In this document: positions 8,002 through 16,569 of the stretch, one piece after another
Layout of the letters: every line of letters starts with the position of its first letter
Numbering within the stretch: the stretch's first letter is position 1
Assembly (NCBI GenBank): GCA_937872925.1
Contig: CALMUT010000076.1
Coordinates: 1-44,750 of the forward strand
Reading direction: 5' to 3'
DNA length: 44,750 nucleotides
DNA from: an uncultured Myxococcales bacterium
GTDB lineage: Bacteria > Myxococcota_A > Polyangia > Polyangiales > Polyangiaceae
Position numbers and translations under genes: made by a program
The notes under the pieces: generated by a model
The model's database searches: none
Told to the model about the DNA's origin: nothing
Seen by the model: only the letters and a program-made list of their open reading frames with translations

Positions 8002-9983
8002 GAGCCGCGCATTGCGTCGCGATCGGTGTGCTCTGCTGCGGTCGCGCAGCGGCTGCAGATCCGCCAGACACCGACGCGCCCCAGGCTGCCATGGACGTTA
8101 CCGTCGAAGGGGAGCGGCGCCCCTTGGCCGCAGGTCGGGACGACAGCATCAGTTCGTCCCGGGTAGGGGGCGCGCGGCTGAAGCGCGCGGGTAGCAGCGC
8201 AAGCCAAGTTCTCGCGGAATTGCCCGGCGCGCAGTTGTCGCGCTCGGGGGCGGGCGCCGAACTTTCCACGCTTTCCTTGCGCGCCGCGTCCAGTGCGCAG
8301 ACTCCCGTGTATTTGGGCCAAGTGCGCCTGAATGACGATCTCACGGGCACGGCCGATCTGAGTCGGATCCCACTGTGGATGCTGCATCGGGTGGAAGTCT
8401 ATCGCGGCGCAACTCCGAGCGAATTCGACCAGTGGGGCGTTGGCGGCGCGGTGGTATTCGAGCCGCGGCGCCCGCGTCGTTCACAGCTGAACGCGAGTGT
8501 GGGTGTTGGGAGCTTTGGCGCAAGATCGATCTCCGCCGGGGGCGCCATCGCTGGCGCGGATGCTGCGTCGTCTTTTGCCGTGCGGCATGCGCGGGCGGAC
8601 AACGGCTTTTCTTACATCGACGACGGCGGTACCAGCTTCGACCCCAGTGACGATCGGGAGCGCTCGCGTACCAACGCAGACCACGCGGAAACCGACGTCT
8701 GGTCTGTCAGCCAGTGGCGCCTCGGGCGCGCGCGCTTCGTGACGGCGCTCAATGCGTTTTCTCGGAGTCAGGGAGCGGCGGGGATCGCGATCATTCCCGC
8801 GGACCACGCGCGGTCGCGTACCCGTCGCCTTGCCTTCGGCACCCAGGGCAACGCACCCTGCAGCGCGCGGGTCGAGGCATGCAGACTCGAATTCAGCACG
8901 GACGCGCTGTGGACGACCCATGCCGTGGAGGATCCGGATCGCGAACTGGGACTCGGAGTGGTGTCGACGCGGCTCGTGGGCGTGCGCGTGGGGCAGAGCG
9001 GGGCGTGGCGCGGGGAAGTGGGCCCGGTGGCCGCGCGGGTGGGTGTGCGCTACGAGCTGTCCCAGCTCAAGAGCGCCGTAGCGGAGACCGCGCACGCCAA
9101 TCGATTCACCGGGCGCACCACCCTTTCCCTGGAGTACGCGCCCGCCGAATCCTGGCGCGCCGTGCTTGCCGCGGCCCTCGATCACCACGCGACCCAGGGC
9201 GCCAGCGGCCCCGAGGGATCCGAGACCATGCCTGGGGCTCGGCTGGGCGCCGTGCTCTCGCCCGCGCCGTTCTTGGACGTGCGTGGCAATGTCGGCCTCG
9301 CTCAGCGGCCGCCCACCCTGGGCGAGCTGTACGGGGTCTCGGCCGTTTCCTTGGGCAACCCGAGCCTAGCGCCGGAGCGGAGCTTGAACGGCGAAGTGGG
9401 AGTGCGTGCGCACTATTCCAAGTCGGCGAGTTTCGTATTCGAGGCCGACGCCGCCGGCTACGCGCGTCGCGTTGACGATCTGATCGCCTTCCGCCGCTCC
9501 GGCTTCGGGGCGCTACGCCCGTTCAACATCGGGGCCGCGCAGATACTCGGTGCGGAGCTCGCCGTCCGCGCCGACGCCCTCCGCCACGTGCTCGTCGATG
9601 TTGCCGTCACGGCGACCGAGCCCCGAGACGTGAGCGAGGATCGACTCACTGAAAACGATCTCTTGCCCTTTCAGTCGCGCCTGACCAGCTTCGCCCGCGT
9701 CGCGGCCTACGCCAGCCCGAAAGCACCGGAGTTCTCCCGGGCAGAAATCGGCGCTTCGCTACGCACCCGCGCAAGCCGCGTTGCCGATCCCGCTGGCCTC
9801 GTCGTCTTGCCGGCTTCCGAAGTCGTCAGCGCGGACGTCGCGCTGGCCTTCTTCAGCGACTTGCTGGTGCTGCGCGGCGCCCTCGACAACGTCTTTGACC
9901 AGCGCGAGCTCGACTTGCTCGGCTTCCCCCTGCCGGGCCGTAGTCTGCACCTACGTGCAGACGTCGAGGTTCCGTTTGAGTGA
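7992..9983 (+). CDS. TonB-dependent receptor, BtuB-like
   Basis: This 663-residue protein begins at a GTG overlapping the previous gene by 10 bp. A signal peptide (about 1-22) leads to a plug domain (about 45-140) with SSASQVLAELPGAQLSRSG, YLGQVRLNDDL and MLHRVEVYRGATP, then a beta-barrel. The barrel contains QRPPTLGELYG and NPSLAPERS, the conserved barrel motif of siderophore/cobalamin receptors. The C-terminal strand is RSLHLRADVEVPFE. Position behind a B12 riboswitch and lipoprotein, and size near BtuB (about 600), support a cobalamin or corrinoid substrate in the outer membrane. No btuC/D/F genes are present in the window. Confidence 0.9.
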   Translation: MSLRAAHCVAIGVLCCGRAAAADPPDTDAPQAAMDVTVEGERRPLAAGRDDSISSSRVGGARLKRAGSSASQVLAELPGAQLSRSGAGAELSTLSLRAASSAQTPVYLGQVRLNDDLTGTADLSRIPLWMLHRVEVYRGATPSEFDQWGVGGAVVFEPRRPRRSQLNASVGVGSFGARSISAGGAIAGADAASSFAVRHARADNGFSYIDDGGTSFDPSDDRERSRTNADHAETDVWSVSQWRLGRARFVTALNAFSRSQGAAGIAIIPADHARSRTRRLAFGTQGNAPCSARVEACRLEFSTDALWTTHAVEDPDRELGLGVVSTRLVGVRVGQSGAWRGEVGPVAARVGVRYELSQLKSAVAETAHANRFTGRTTLSLEYAPAESWRAVLAAALDHHATQGASGPEGSETMPGARLGAVLSPAPFLDVRGNVGLAQRPPTLGELYGVSAVSLGNPSLAPERSLNGEVGVRAHYSKSASFVFEADAAGYARRVDDLIAFRRSGFGALRPFNIGAAQILGAELAVRADALRHVLVDVAVTATEPRDVSEDRLTENDLLPFQSRLTSFARVAAYASPKAPEFSRAEIGASLRTRASRVADPAGLVVLPASEVVSADVALAFFSDLLVLRGALDNVFDQRELDLLGFPLPGRSLHLRADVEVPFE

Positions 9984-10038
9984 CGCAAAGCATCGTTGTC
10001 CGGATCGGCCCCGACTCTGCCGCCCGTGCCCCGCGGGG

Positions 10039-10066
10039 TTGCGCGCCGGCGTGTGTTTGCTAGATT
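10039..10066 (+). promoter_or_regulatory. Possible sigma70-type promoter for the threonine leader
   Basis: TTGCGC (10039-10044) and TAGATT (10061-10066) lie 16 bp apart, a fair match to -35/-10 elements. Transcription would begin about 10073, only a few bases before the leader-peptide ATG at 10077, so the leader might be nearly leaderless. Prediction from spacing and consensus only. Confidence 0.4.
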
Positions 10067-10076
10067 CGGCTCTGGA

Positions 10077-10127
10077 ATGACTCCGCAATTCAGCGTCACG
10101 ACGAAAGGCACGACCACCACGAGCTAG
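10077..10127 (+). CDS. Threonine-rich attenuator leader peptide
   Basis: A 16-codon frame encodes MTPQFSVTTKGTTTTS then TAG. Seven of 16 codons are Thr, four of them consecutive at the end (ACG ACC ACC ACG). This is the signature of a ribosome-mediated attenuation leader: scarcity of charged tRNA-Thr would stall the ribosome at the Thr run and change pairing downstream. It lies 104 bp before a gene with clear threonyl-tRNA synthetase similarity, exactly the expected target. The analogous E. coli leaders are thrL and pheM. Confidence 0.82.
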   Translation: MTPQFSVTTKGTTTTS

Positions 10128-10220
10128 GTCGCCTGCACTCGTTTGTGAGCAGAGGGCGACAACGCGGTCGCCTTCGGAAGCCACCCCCGACGGCGATCGC
10201 CCTCGGGGGTTTCTCGTTTC
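10128..10220 (+). promoter_or_regulatory. Attenuator RNA with alternative hairpins and terminator
   Basis: After the leader stop, GTCGCC (10128-10133) can pair with GGCGAC (10155-10160), which can instead pair with GTCGCC (10167-10172), which in turn can pair with GGCGAT (10192-10197). These form a mutually exclusive 1:2, 2:3, 3:4 series. The terminator stem is CCCCCGA (10184-10190) with TCGGGGG (10203-10209), enclosing a GGC/GCC inner stem (10192-10201), followed by TTTCTCGTTTC. A ribosome stalled on the Thr codons would free segment 2 to pair with 3. The exact fold was derived by eye. Confidence 0.75.
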
Positions 10221-10231
10221 TGGAGGCAACA

Positions 10232-10585
10232 ATGGACAACAATGCTCTACACCGGATCCGCCACAGCCTGGCCCACGTCCTGGCGCAAGCCGTCGTCGCG
10301 ATGCGACCGGGTTCGACGCTTGGTTTCGGTCCGGCGATCGATGACGGCTGCTACTACGACTTCATCCTCTCGGCGCCGCTGAGCGAAGCGGACTTCCCGC
10401 AGCTTGAGGAGCGCATGCGCGAGATCCTGGCGCAAGATCAGGCGTTCGAGCGCGAGGAGCTTGCTCCGAGGGATGCCCTTGCACGCCTCGAAGCGATGGG
10501 CGAGCCCTACAAACGAGACTTCGCCCAAGAAGCTCACTTCGGGACGTCCGACGTGCCGGCTCTGACCTTGTGTCCCACCGACTGA
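10232..10585 (+). CDS. Truncated threonyl-tRNA synthetase (editing-domain fragment)
   Basis: The 117-residue frame, with ribosome site TGGAGG, matches the N-terminal editing domain of ThrRS lacking a TGS domain: RIRHSLAHVLAQAV with the HxxxH motif (His11, His15), PGSTLGFGPAIDDGCYYDF, and MGEPYKRDFAQE. Full ThrRS is about 600 residues; here the catalytic and anticodon domains are absent and the frame ends LTLCPTD. In E. coli ThrRS the editing site also needs Cys182 and His186; Cys114 may be the first, but the protein stops before the second. It is therefore either a decayed remnant or, less likely, a stand-alone product. The real thrS should lie elsewhere. An intact Thr attenuator precedes it and a lipoprotein gene follows 6 bp later. 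Confidence 0.8.
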   Translation: MDNNALHRIRHSLAHVLAQAVVAMRPGSTLGFGPAIDDGCYYDFILSAPLSEADFPQLEERMREILAQDQAFEREELAPRDALARLEAMGEPYKRDFAQEAHFGTSDVPALTLCPTD

Positions 10586-10591
10586 GGTCGC

Positions 10592-12115
10592 ATGCTTCGG
10601 CCCATGACGTGGCACAGGTTCCTGATCGTACCGTTCATCGGCGTTGCGGCCTCCGTCGGTTGCGGAAGCGACGACGCTGATGGCGGCGGCGGCGCCGGCG
10701 CTGCGGGCACGGCTGGGACGGCGGGCGCTGCCGGCGCCGACGCTGGCTCCGCTGGCTCCGGTGGCAGTGCGCTTCCGTGCCCGGCGCCCGCCAAAGCGGC
10801 CGGCGCAGCGCCAGTGAGCGGGACCAGCCGAGGGCTCTGGGCGCAGTCCGTGGAAAAGATTGAGGGCACCCAGCTCGTCGCTGGTGACCCGAAGGGCGGC
10901 GCGTTCGCGGTTCTGCGTGGATTTTCCAACGGCGAACCCATCGCGGTCGGCAGCGATACCGTCTACGCGGGGGGCGCCGCGAGCTTCTTCGTCATCGTCG
11001 CCCGTTTTGATCCCGATGGCAGCATCCCTTGGGCCAAGGCAATCGCGCCAGTCGTCCCGGACCTCAACTGGAAGCCCGACTTCCAGATCGCAGGTGCCGA
11101 CGGCGCTGTATTGATCACGATGCCCATCAGCGTGGAGGTCGACGTTGCGGGCACGTCGGTGAACGCCGCGGCAGCGAAGACGCTCCTGGTTGCCCGCGTC
11201 TCTGCCACCGGCGCGGATTGGACCGCTTCCTTCGGCAACGCTGAGGCAACGCCCCAGGCGGCCGCAGCGGATCCCCAAGACGGGGCGGTGTTCGGTCTTG
11301 CCTACGAAGCCCCCGTGGACCTCGGCGGTGGGATCCGGGACTGCAGCCTCGTCTTCTTGCGCATCGACCAAACTGGAAAGCGGCTTTTCGATCGCTGCAT
11401 GAGTACGTTGAAACCGGGGTTCTTCGAACTCGACGGACTGGCGATCGACGCAGCCGGCGACATGATCGCTTCCGGCTTCCCGCTCGGCCCCGTTGACGTG
11501 GGCACCGGCCCAGTCAGCGTCGACTCAAGCGGAGGCGCATCCATTCTCTTCAAGATGTCTGGCGCCGACGGCACGACGCAGTGGTCGACCGTGTTCCGAG
11601 GGAACTACAGTCGTCAGATCGGCACGGACACCAAGAACAACATCCTCACCATCGGGCACGTCCCCAACTACAATGATGAGACACTGTTTTCCGACGACAG
11701 CGTCAAAGGATGCAGCCGTGAAGATGTTTACGACTATCACCTCACGACACTGGATGCCGCGGGCAAGCGCGTCCGCACCGTCTTCTTCAGCGACGCCCGC
11801 GGCGTGGCTTTCTCGCCGGACGGTCACACTTACGTGATCGCCCCGGGGGATGGGACGCCGTTCGCACCGGGGCTCGACCCACCAACCAAGCAGCAGCTAG
11901 TCGCGCTAGACCCAGAGGGTGGCGTGCGGTTCTTGCAAGACCTGGCTGCGGACGGGAGCGGCAACCTGGGGACTCCCGCGCTGGCTCTGGACGGACTTGG
12001 AAATCTCTACGTGCTGGCCGGACTCATGGGCACGCTAAGCCTAGAAAACGGAAAGGGCACGACGGTGCCGAGCGGCTTCGGCGCGGCGCTGGTGCGCTTT
12101 GACACCAAGCCGTGA
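10592..12115 (+). CDS. Lipoprotein with beta-propeller-like repeats
   Basis: The 507-residue protein has a lipobox (AASVGC, Cys24) and a Gly/Ala/Ser linker (about 32-60). The rest has repeating blades of the form 'VARFDPDGSIPWAKAI', 'VARVSATGADWTASFG', 'FLRIDQTGKRLFDRC', 'LVALDPEGGVRFLQD' and 'ALDGLGNLYVLAGLMGTL', as in SBBP/PQQ-like propellers common in myxobacterial surface proteins. Function is unknown; a binding or scaffold role is plausible. An internal ATG at 10604 is an alternative start. It begins 6 bp after the truncated thrS, so transcription may run through the threonine attenuator, which is odd for a lipoprotein. Confidence 0.85.
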   Translation: MLRPMTWHRFLIVPFIGVAASVGCGSDDADGGGGAGAAGTAGTAGAAGADAGSAGSGGSALPCPAPAKAAGAAPVSGTSRGLWAQSVEKIEGTQLVAGDPKGGAFAVLRGFSNGEPIAVGSDTVYAGGAASFFVIVARFDPDGSIPWAKAIAPVVPDLNWKPDFQIAGADGAVLITMPISVEVDVAGTSVNAAAAKTLLVARVSATGADWTASFGNAEATPQAAAADPQDGAVFGLAYEAPVDLGGGIRDCSLVFLRIDQTGKRLFDRCMSTLKPGFFELDGLAIDAAGDMIASGFPLGPVDVGTGPVSVDSSGGASILFKMSGADGTTQWSTVFRGNYSRQIGTDTKNNILTIGHVPNYNDETLFSDDSVKGCSREDVYDYHLTTLDAAGKRVRTVFFSDARGVAFSPDGHTYVIAPGDGTPFAPGLDPPTKQQLVALDPEGGVRFLQDLAADGSGNLGTPALALDGLGNLYVLAGLMGTLSLENGKGTTVPSGFGAALVRFDTKP

Positions 12116-12208
12116 GCGAAAGCGACGCGGCGGAGGCGTTCGGACGCGCGGGGGCCGAGGGATTCTTGGACTCCGTCGAATCCGTAACCGCTGCCCCGTG
12201 CCGCTTCG

Positions 12209-15160
12209 CTACAGCAGTCCGCGTTGGCCTTCGGAGCGTCGCTGGATCTCCGTTTCGATCATGGCAACGTGTTCGTATTCCTCGGCTTCGAGTTCGCGGC
12301 ACAAGCGCCAGGCTGCGCTGCCGCGGGGCAGCTTTTGGGAGCGCTCAGCGAAAAAGTCACGGGCGCGCTTTTCCAAGCTGAGCGCGACTTCGAGCACTTC
12401 AAGGGGCGTGGTCGGTACCGTCTTGTGGCCGGCGAAGAGCGCGGAGACCTCCGGAGTCAGCGTCACGCGCTCGGGCTCTGGCGGCTGCACGTGGTAGCGG
12501 CGCGCGAGGATCGCGATGTGCTCTTGCTCCATGTCGGCCAAGTTCTGAAACAGCGTCTCGAGTTCCGGGTCGTCCGTAAGTTCTGCGCCGCGGCGATAGA
12601 AGGACATGCCTCCCAGCTCGATTTCGAGCGCCTCTTGGATGGTGCGCTGGGTTTCAGTGTCCTGCCTGGCGCCGTCGGTTTTGCGGGCCAGCTTTCCGCC
12701 GCAGGCTGAGCACAGTCCGAAGGGGAAGGCATATCCCTCGTAGACCTTCTGACAGCTGGTGCAGTGCCATTCCAATTCCTGGCCCGCGCAGCAGATGTAC
12801 TGCTCGCCTTCTTCCAGGCTACCGTGACAGCGCGGACAGCGCCCCTGACCGGGGGCGTCGGCTGCTTCGGGCGTGCCCATTGGCTTCGGCGGCCAAGTTT
12901 CGCTTTGCAGGTATTGGACGATGTGGCGCGCGGCGCGACGACCTGCGCCCAGGGCGAGGATCACCGTCGCGCCTCCGGTCACAATGTCGCCGCCGGCGAA
13001 TACACCTGGCAGGTTCGTGGCCTGAGACACGGGATCGGCTTCGATGTAACCCCATTGATTCAGGGTCAGCTTAGGAGCCGAGCGCGGCACGATGGGATTG
13101 GCTCGGGTGCCGAGGGCGTAGATCACTGTCGAGGCCGGGAACTCCGAAAACTCGCCCTCGATGGCCACTGGCCTGCGCCGCCCGGAAGCGTCGGGCTCGC
13201 CAAGCTGCATCTGCTGGCAGCGGACGCCGCGCACGTCGCCCTGCTCGTCGAGCAGGATCTCCGTGGGTCCGCGCAGGAAGTGAAACTCGATGCCCTCCTC
13301 CTTGGCGTGACGGATCTCCTCCAGGCGGGCGGGAGCCTCTGCCTCCGTGCGCCGGTAGACGCAGTGCACGTTGGCCGCGCCCAAGCGTTTCGCCACGCGC
13401 AGGCAGTCCATTGCGGTATTGCCCGCGCCAATCACAACGACGTCGTTGCCGAGTTGCACCGGTGTGTCTTCATAAGGAAATCGATCGCCGCCCATTAGGT
13501 TCACTCGGGTCAGGAACTCGTTGGCCGATGACACCTGGCCGGCGGATTCCCCTGGCAAACCCAGGAAGACCGGGTAGCCCGCACCCGTGCCAACAAATAC
13601 TGCCGAGAAACCCATCTCACCGAGCAACTGCTCAAGGGTGAAGGTCTTTCCCACCACCTTATTCACTTCGAAGCGCACCCCCAAACTCTCCAGTGTATTG
13701 ATTTCTCGCTGAATCGACTCCCGAGGCAGTCGGAACGACGGAATGCCATAGCGAAGCACACCGCCGATGACGTGCAGCGCTTCGAAGACCACGACCTCCG
13801 CACCCTTTCGCGCCAAGTCGCCCGCGCAGGCGAGGCCTGCCGGACCCGAACCGACGATGGCGACCTTGCCGAGCTTGCCCGGCTCTTGGCGTTCCGGCTG
13901 CACCTCGGGAGCATGGTCCCCGACGAAACGTTCGAGGCGGCCGATGGCCACGGGTTCAATCTTCTTCGCCAAGATGCATTGAGCCTCGCACTGGCTTTCT
14001 TGGGGACAGACGCGGCCGCAAATACTGGGAAAGAGGTTGGATTCGTGAATCACGTCTCGAGCGCCCGCTAGATCTCGCACCAGCATGTGACGAATGAAGC
14101 GGGGAATGTCGATGCTGACCGGGCAACCGGCGATGCATGTGGGGCGAGTACACTGGATGCAACGACTCGCTTCGAGCAAGGCGTCTTGCATGGAGTAGCC
14201 CTGGCTGACCTCGGCGAAATCCTGTGCGCGCTCGCCCGCATCGCGCTCTGGCATGGCAGTCGCCTTCTCCGGAAGCGCTTTGATCTTCTTGTAGTTGCGC
14301 TTGCCTTCGTCAAAGAGCTTCAACTCCAGGTTGCATACGCGCTCGAAGTCCTCGCCGGCTTCAGCTTCCTGGCCCTTGAACCGGCGCTGGCGGGCTTCGA
14401 GCTCGGCGAAGTCCACGCCATGGGCGGAAAACTCAGGGCCATCCACGCACGCAAAGCGGAGCTTGCCGTCCACGGTGACGCGACACGAGCCACACATGCC
14501 CGTGCCGTCCACCATGATCGCGTTCAAGCTCACGAGGGTTGGGATGGCTTTGGCGCGGGTGACCTCCGCAGCGGCCCGCATCATGGGCAGCGGACCGATC
14601 GCGATCACTTTGTCGGGCGCCGGATCCCTGGAGATGACCTCGTCCAAAGCCTGGGTCACGAAGCCGGCGCGTCCGTAGGATCCATCGTCGGTGCAGACGA
14701 TCAGCTCGTCACACAGCTCTCGGAAACGGTCCTCCCAGAATACGAGTTCCTGGTTGCGGAAGCCGATGATGGCAGTGACGCGGGCTCCGGCTTGCTTGAA
14801 GGCGCGCATTTGGGGAAACACGGGAGCGACGCCCAAGCCGCCGCCCACGAACACGACATGCCCTTCGCTTTCGATGGGGCTCGCCAAACCCAGCGGGCCG
14901 ACGAAGTCCAAGAACCAATCGCCTTCAGCGTAGTTCTTGAGCATGGCTTGGGTGGACCGACCCAGCCCTTGGATGACCAGCGTCACCGTTCCGCGTTTGA
15001 CATCGAAGTCGGCGATGGTCAGCGGGATGCGCTCCCCGCCGTCGTGCAAACGCAGCATCACGAACTGGCCCGGCCGCGACGCCTTGGCGACATCTGGCGC
15101 GAAAACGTCCCAGAGGAAGGTCCTATCCGAGAACTGCTCTCGCCGAACTATTTGGTACAC
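12209..15160 (-). CDS. NfnA-NfnB-rubrerythrin fusion oxidoreductase
   Basis: A 983-residue three-part protein. Residues 1-260 resemble NfnA/sulfide dehydrogenase beta: FAD part RPGQFVMLRLHDGGERIPLTIAD in pieces, NAD motif FVGGGLGVAP (104-113) and a 2Fe-2S site around Cys223, Cys226 and Cys238. Residues 310-755 resemble NfnB/GltD: 4Fe-4S motifs CIQCTRPTCIAGCP (334-347) and CGRVCPQESQCEAQC (381-395), FAD GSGPAGLACAG, NADP GAGNTAMDC, and GVFAGGD (719-725). Residues 770-825 carry four CXXC-like zinc-ribbon pairs; 840-970 is a ferritin-like domain with two ExxH (E878/H881, E961/H964). It may pass electrons from NAD(P)H/ferredoxin to a di-iron peroxidase. GTG 15160 was chosen (GGAG site, family-like start); an ATG lies at 15214. 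Confidence 0.9.
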   Translation of the reverse strand: MYQIVRREQFSDRTFLWDVFAPDVAKASRPGQFVMLRLHDGGERIPLTIADFDVKRGTVTLVIQGLGRSTQAMLKNYAEGDWFLDFVGPLGLASPIESEGHVVFVGGGLGVAPVFPQMRAFKQAGARVTAIIGFRNQELVFWEDRFRELCDELIVCTDDGSYGRAGFVTQALDEVISRDPAPDKVIAIGPLPMMRAAAEVTRAKAIPTLVSLNAIMVDGTGMCGSCRVTVDGKLRFACVDGPEFSAHGVDFAELEARQRRFKGQEAEAGEDFERVCNLELKLFDEGKRNYKKIKALPEKATAMPERDAGERAQDFAEVSQGYSMQDALLEASRCIQCTRPTCIAGCPVSIDIPRFIRHMLVRDLAGARDVIHESNLFPSICGRVCPQESQCEAQCILAKKIEPVAIGRLERFVGDHAPEVQPERQEPGKLGKVAIVGSGPAGLACAGDLARKGAEVVVFEALHVIGGVLRYGIPSFRLPRESIQREINTLESLGVRFEVNKVVGKTFTLEQLLGEMGFSAVFVGTGAGYPVFLGLPGESAGQVSSANEFLTRVNLMGGDRFPYEDTPVQLGNDVVVIGAGNTAMDCLRVAKRLGAANVHCVYRRTEAEAPARLEEIRHAKEEGIEFHFLRGPTEILLDEQGDVRGVRCQQMQLGEPDASGRRRPVAIEGEFSEFPASTVIYALGTRANPIVPRSAPKLTLNQWGYIEADPVSQATNLPGVFAGGDIVTGGATVILALGAGRRAARHIVQYLQSETWPPKPMGTPEAADAPGQGRCPRCHGSLEEGEQYICCAGQELEWHCTSCQKVYEGYAFPFGLCSACGGKLARKTDGARQDTETQRTIQEALEIELGGMSFYRRGAELTDDPELETLFQNLADMEQEHIAILARRYHVQPPEPERVTLTPEVSALFAGHKTVPTTPLEVLEVALSLEKRARDFFAERSQKLPRGSAAWRLCRELEAEEYEHVAMIETEIQRRSEGQRGLL

Positions 15161-15429
15161 GCGCGACTCCGATCCGGGCCCCCCCAACTGCCCGCAGCTG
15201 CTGCGGCGCCCCATCGAACTCCCCAGCGGTGGGGGCCCAAAGCGCGCCTTCTACTGCGCTTGGGATTAGCTGCTGGTCCAAGCGCAGTCAATCGACCGAC
15301 CGCTGTCGTGCCGCCTCGGGATGCTCCATGACATCGGGCGCCACCGCCACGCCGGTTTCTGCCGCCGTCTTCGGGGGGCGGATGCTGCGAAAAACGCTGA
15401 ATGGCCCCCGCTCGTCCTCAGGCTCCGCT
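15161..15429. other. Intergenic region upstream of the NfnAB fusion
   Basis: This 269-bp stretch lies between the start of the fusion gene and the stop of the next minus-strand gene. It includes a perfect short palindrome around CCGCAGCTGCTGCGG (15189-15203) close to the fusion start. No convincing gene, RNA or promoter was recognised. Confidence 0.4.
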
Positions 15430-16515
15430 CTAACCATGCATCACGTAGCGCACCCCGTGTTCCGCGAGTTCATCCAGGACGCGTTTGGCGCCAAACGCTT
15501 CCGCCGACGAGACCACGCCGTGCTTCAGACTCCCTTCCCTCGCGAGCGTATGCGCGCCTCTTGCCGCAAGCGCTCCGGTGATGCCGTAGGGATCGCATCC
15601 GTGCACGGTCACCGCCGGCGTTGCGCCGGCGCCCTTGCCTCGTGCCAGTACCGTGAAATCCGCGGCCGCGCGGGCTGCAGCGTCGGGGCCGGCGTCGCCA
15701 GCGTCGATCTGTGATTCGAGCCAAGCGAGCGCACCAACGCCCTGCAGTGGGCGCAGCGCGGCCCGCCCGGACCACAGCGCCATGGCTACCAGCGACAGCG
15801 CCTTCGGGAGCACAAGATTCGTCGTCACGTTGCGGACGCTGGGGTACGCGCGGCTGAGGAAAAGCGCTTCGGTGCCCGGGAAGGGTACTGCGACTGCCCG
15901 CTGCTCGCTGTTCGGAAAGACGACGCGCAGGGGCAGGGGACTCGCGCCTCTGGGCACCAGCCGTCCGTCGCGGCGGATCAGCGCATCTTCTTGGAGCGCG
16001 GCGAGCGCCGACTTCTGGGTGCCGCGGGAGGCGCCTGTGCCTTCTACTCGGTTGAAGATGTCGACGCTGTGCAGCTTGGGATGTGCGTCGCAGAGCAGGC
16101 TGGCGGCGCAGATCCCCAGGGCGAATTCGAAGGCGTGGGCGTTGACGACCGCGAGCTTCTTTTCGACTGCAACGCCATGGTAGCGCTCGATCAATCGCGC
16201 CACGTAGGCTTGCTCTCCCGTCGTGTCGAGGAAGTGCGCGCCGGCGTCCAAGGCTGCGCGCACGACGGGCTCGCCGTATTTCAAGAAGGGGCCAACGGTG
16301 GAGACGACGACGCCAGCCCCGCGCAGCAGCGCGCGCAAGGTTTCCGGCCTGTTGGCGTCTGCCACGCGCAGTTGTTCGTTTTTGCGCGGTTCGAGTGCTT
16401 CCAAACGCTCCAGGCTGCGTCCGGCCAGGATCAAGTCCGAAGCGCCGAGCGCCCGCAGTTGTTCGACCACCAGCTGGCCCGTGAACCCCGTAGCTCCGAA
16501 GACGACGATGCGCAT
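15430..16515 (-). CDS. Saccharopine-dehydrogenase-like NAD(P)-binding protein
   Basis: The 361-residue protein starts MRIVVFGATGFTGQLVVEQL, a Rossmann GxTGxTG nucleotide-binding motif (about 6-13), followed by LILAGRSLERLEAL. It has VVSTVGPFLKYGEPVV and HFLDTTGEQAYV, the conserved blocks of the trans-acting enoyl reductase/saccharopine-dehydrogenase-like family. Relatives in mycobacteria reduce double bonds in lipid biosynthesis. The start was moved to 16515 so the dinucleotide fold begins at the N-terminus. Substrate unknown; cytoplasmic. It lies 54 bp downstream of the DASS transporter on the same strand and may be cotranscribed. Confidence 0.88.
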   Translation of the reverse strand: MRIVVFGATGFTGQLVVEQLRALGASDLILAGRSLERLEALEPRKNEQLRVADANRPETLRALLRGAGVVVSTVGPFLKYGEPVVRAALDAGAHFLDTTGEQAYVARLIERYHGVAVEKKLAVVNAHAFEFALGICAASLLCDAHPKLHSVDIFNRVEGTGASRGTQKSALAALQEDALIRRDGRLVPRGASPLPLRVVFPNSEQRAVAVPFPGTEALFLSRAYPSVRNVTTNLVLPKALSLVAMALWSGRAALRPLQGVGALAWLESQIDAGDAGPDAAARAAADFTVLARGKGAGATPAVTVHGCDPYGITGALAARGAHTLAREGSLKHGVVSSAEAFGAKRVLDELAEHGVRYVMHG

Positions 16516-16569
16516 GCGCCGGCGAGCATTCCATAGCTGCCGTCGGGGCGCCAAAGGGATCTGGCGAGC

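Noticed and set aside
12112..12381. Plus-strand frame starting GTGA at the end of the propeller lipoprotein (MSESDAAEAFG...)
   Set aside because: It runs 170 bp antisense into the NfnAB fusion gene and shows no domain or conserved pattern beyond its plausible start.
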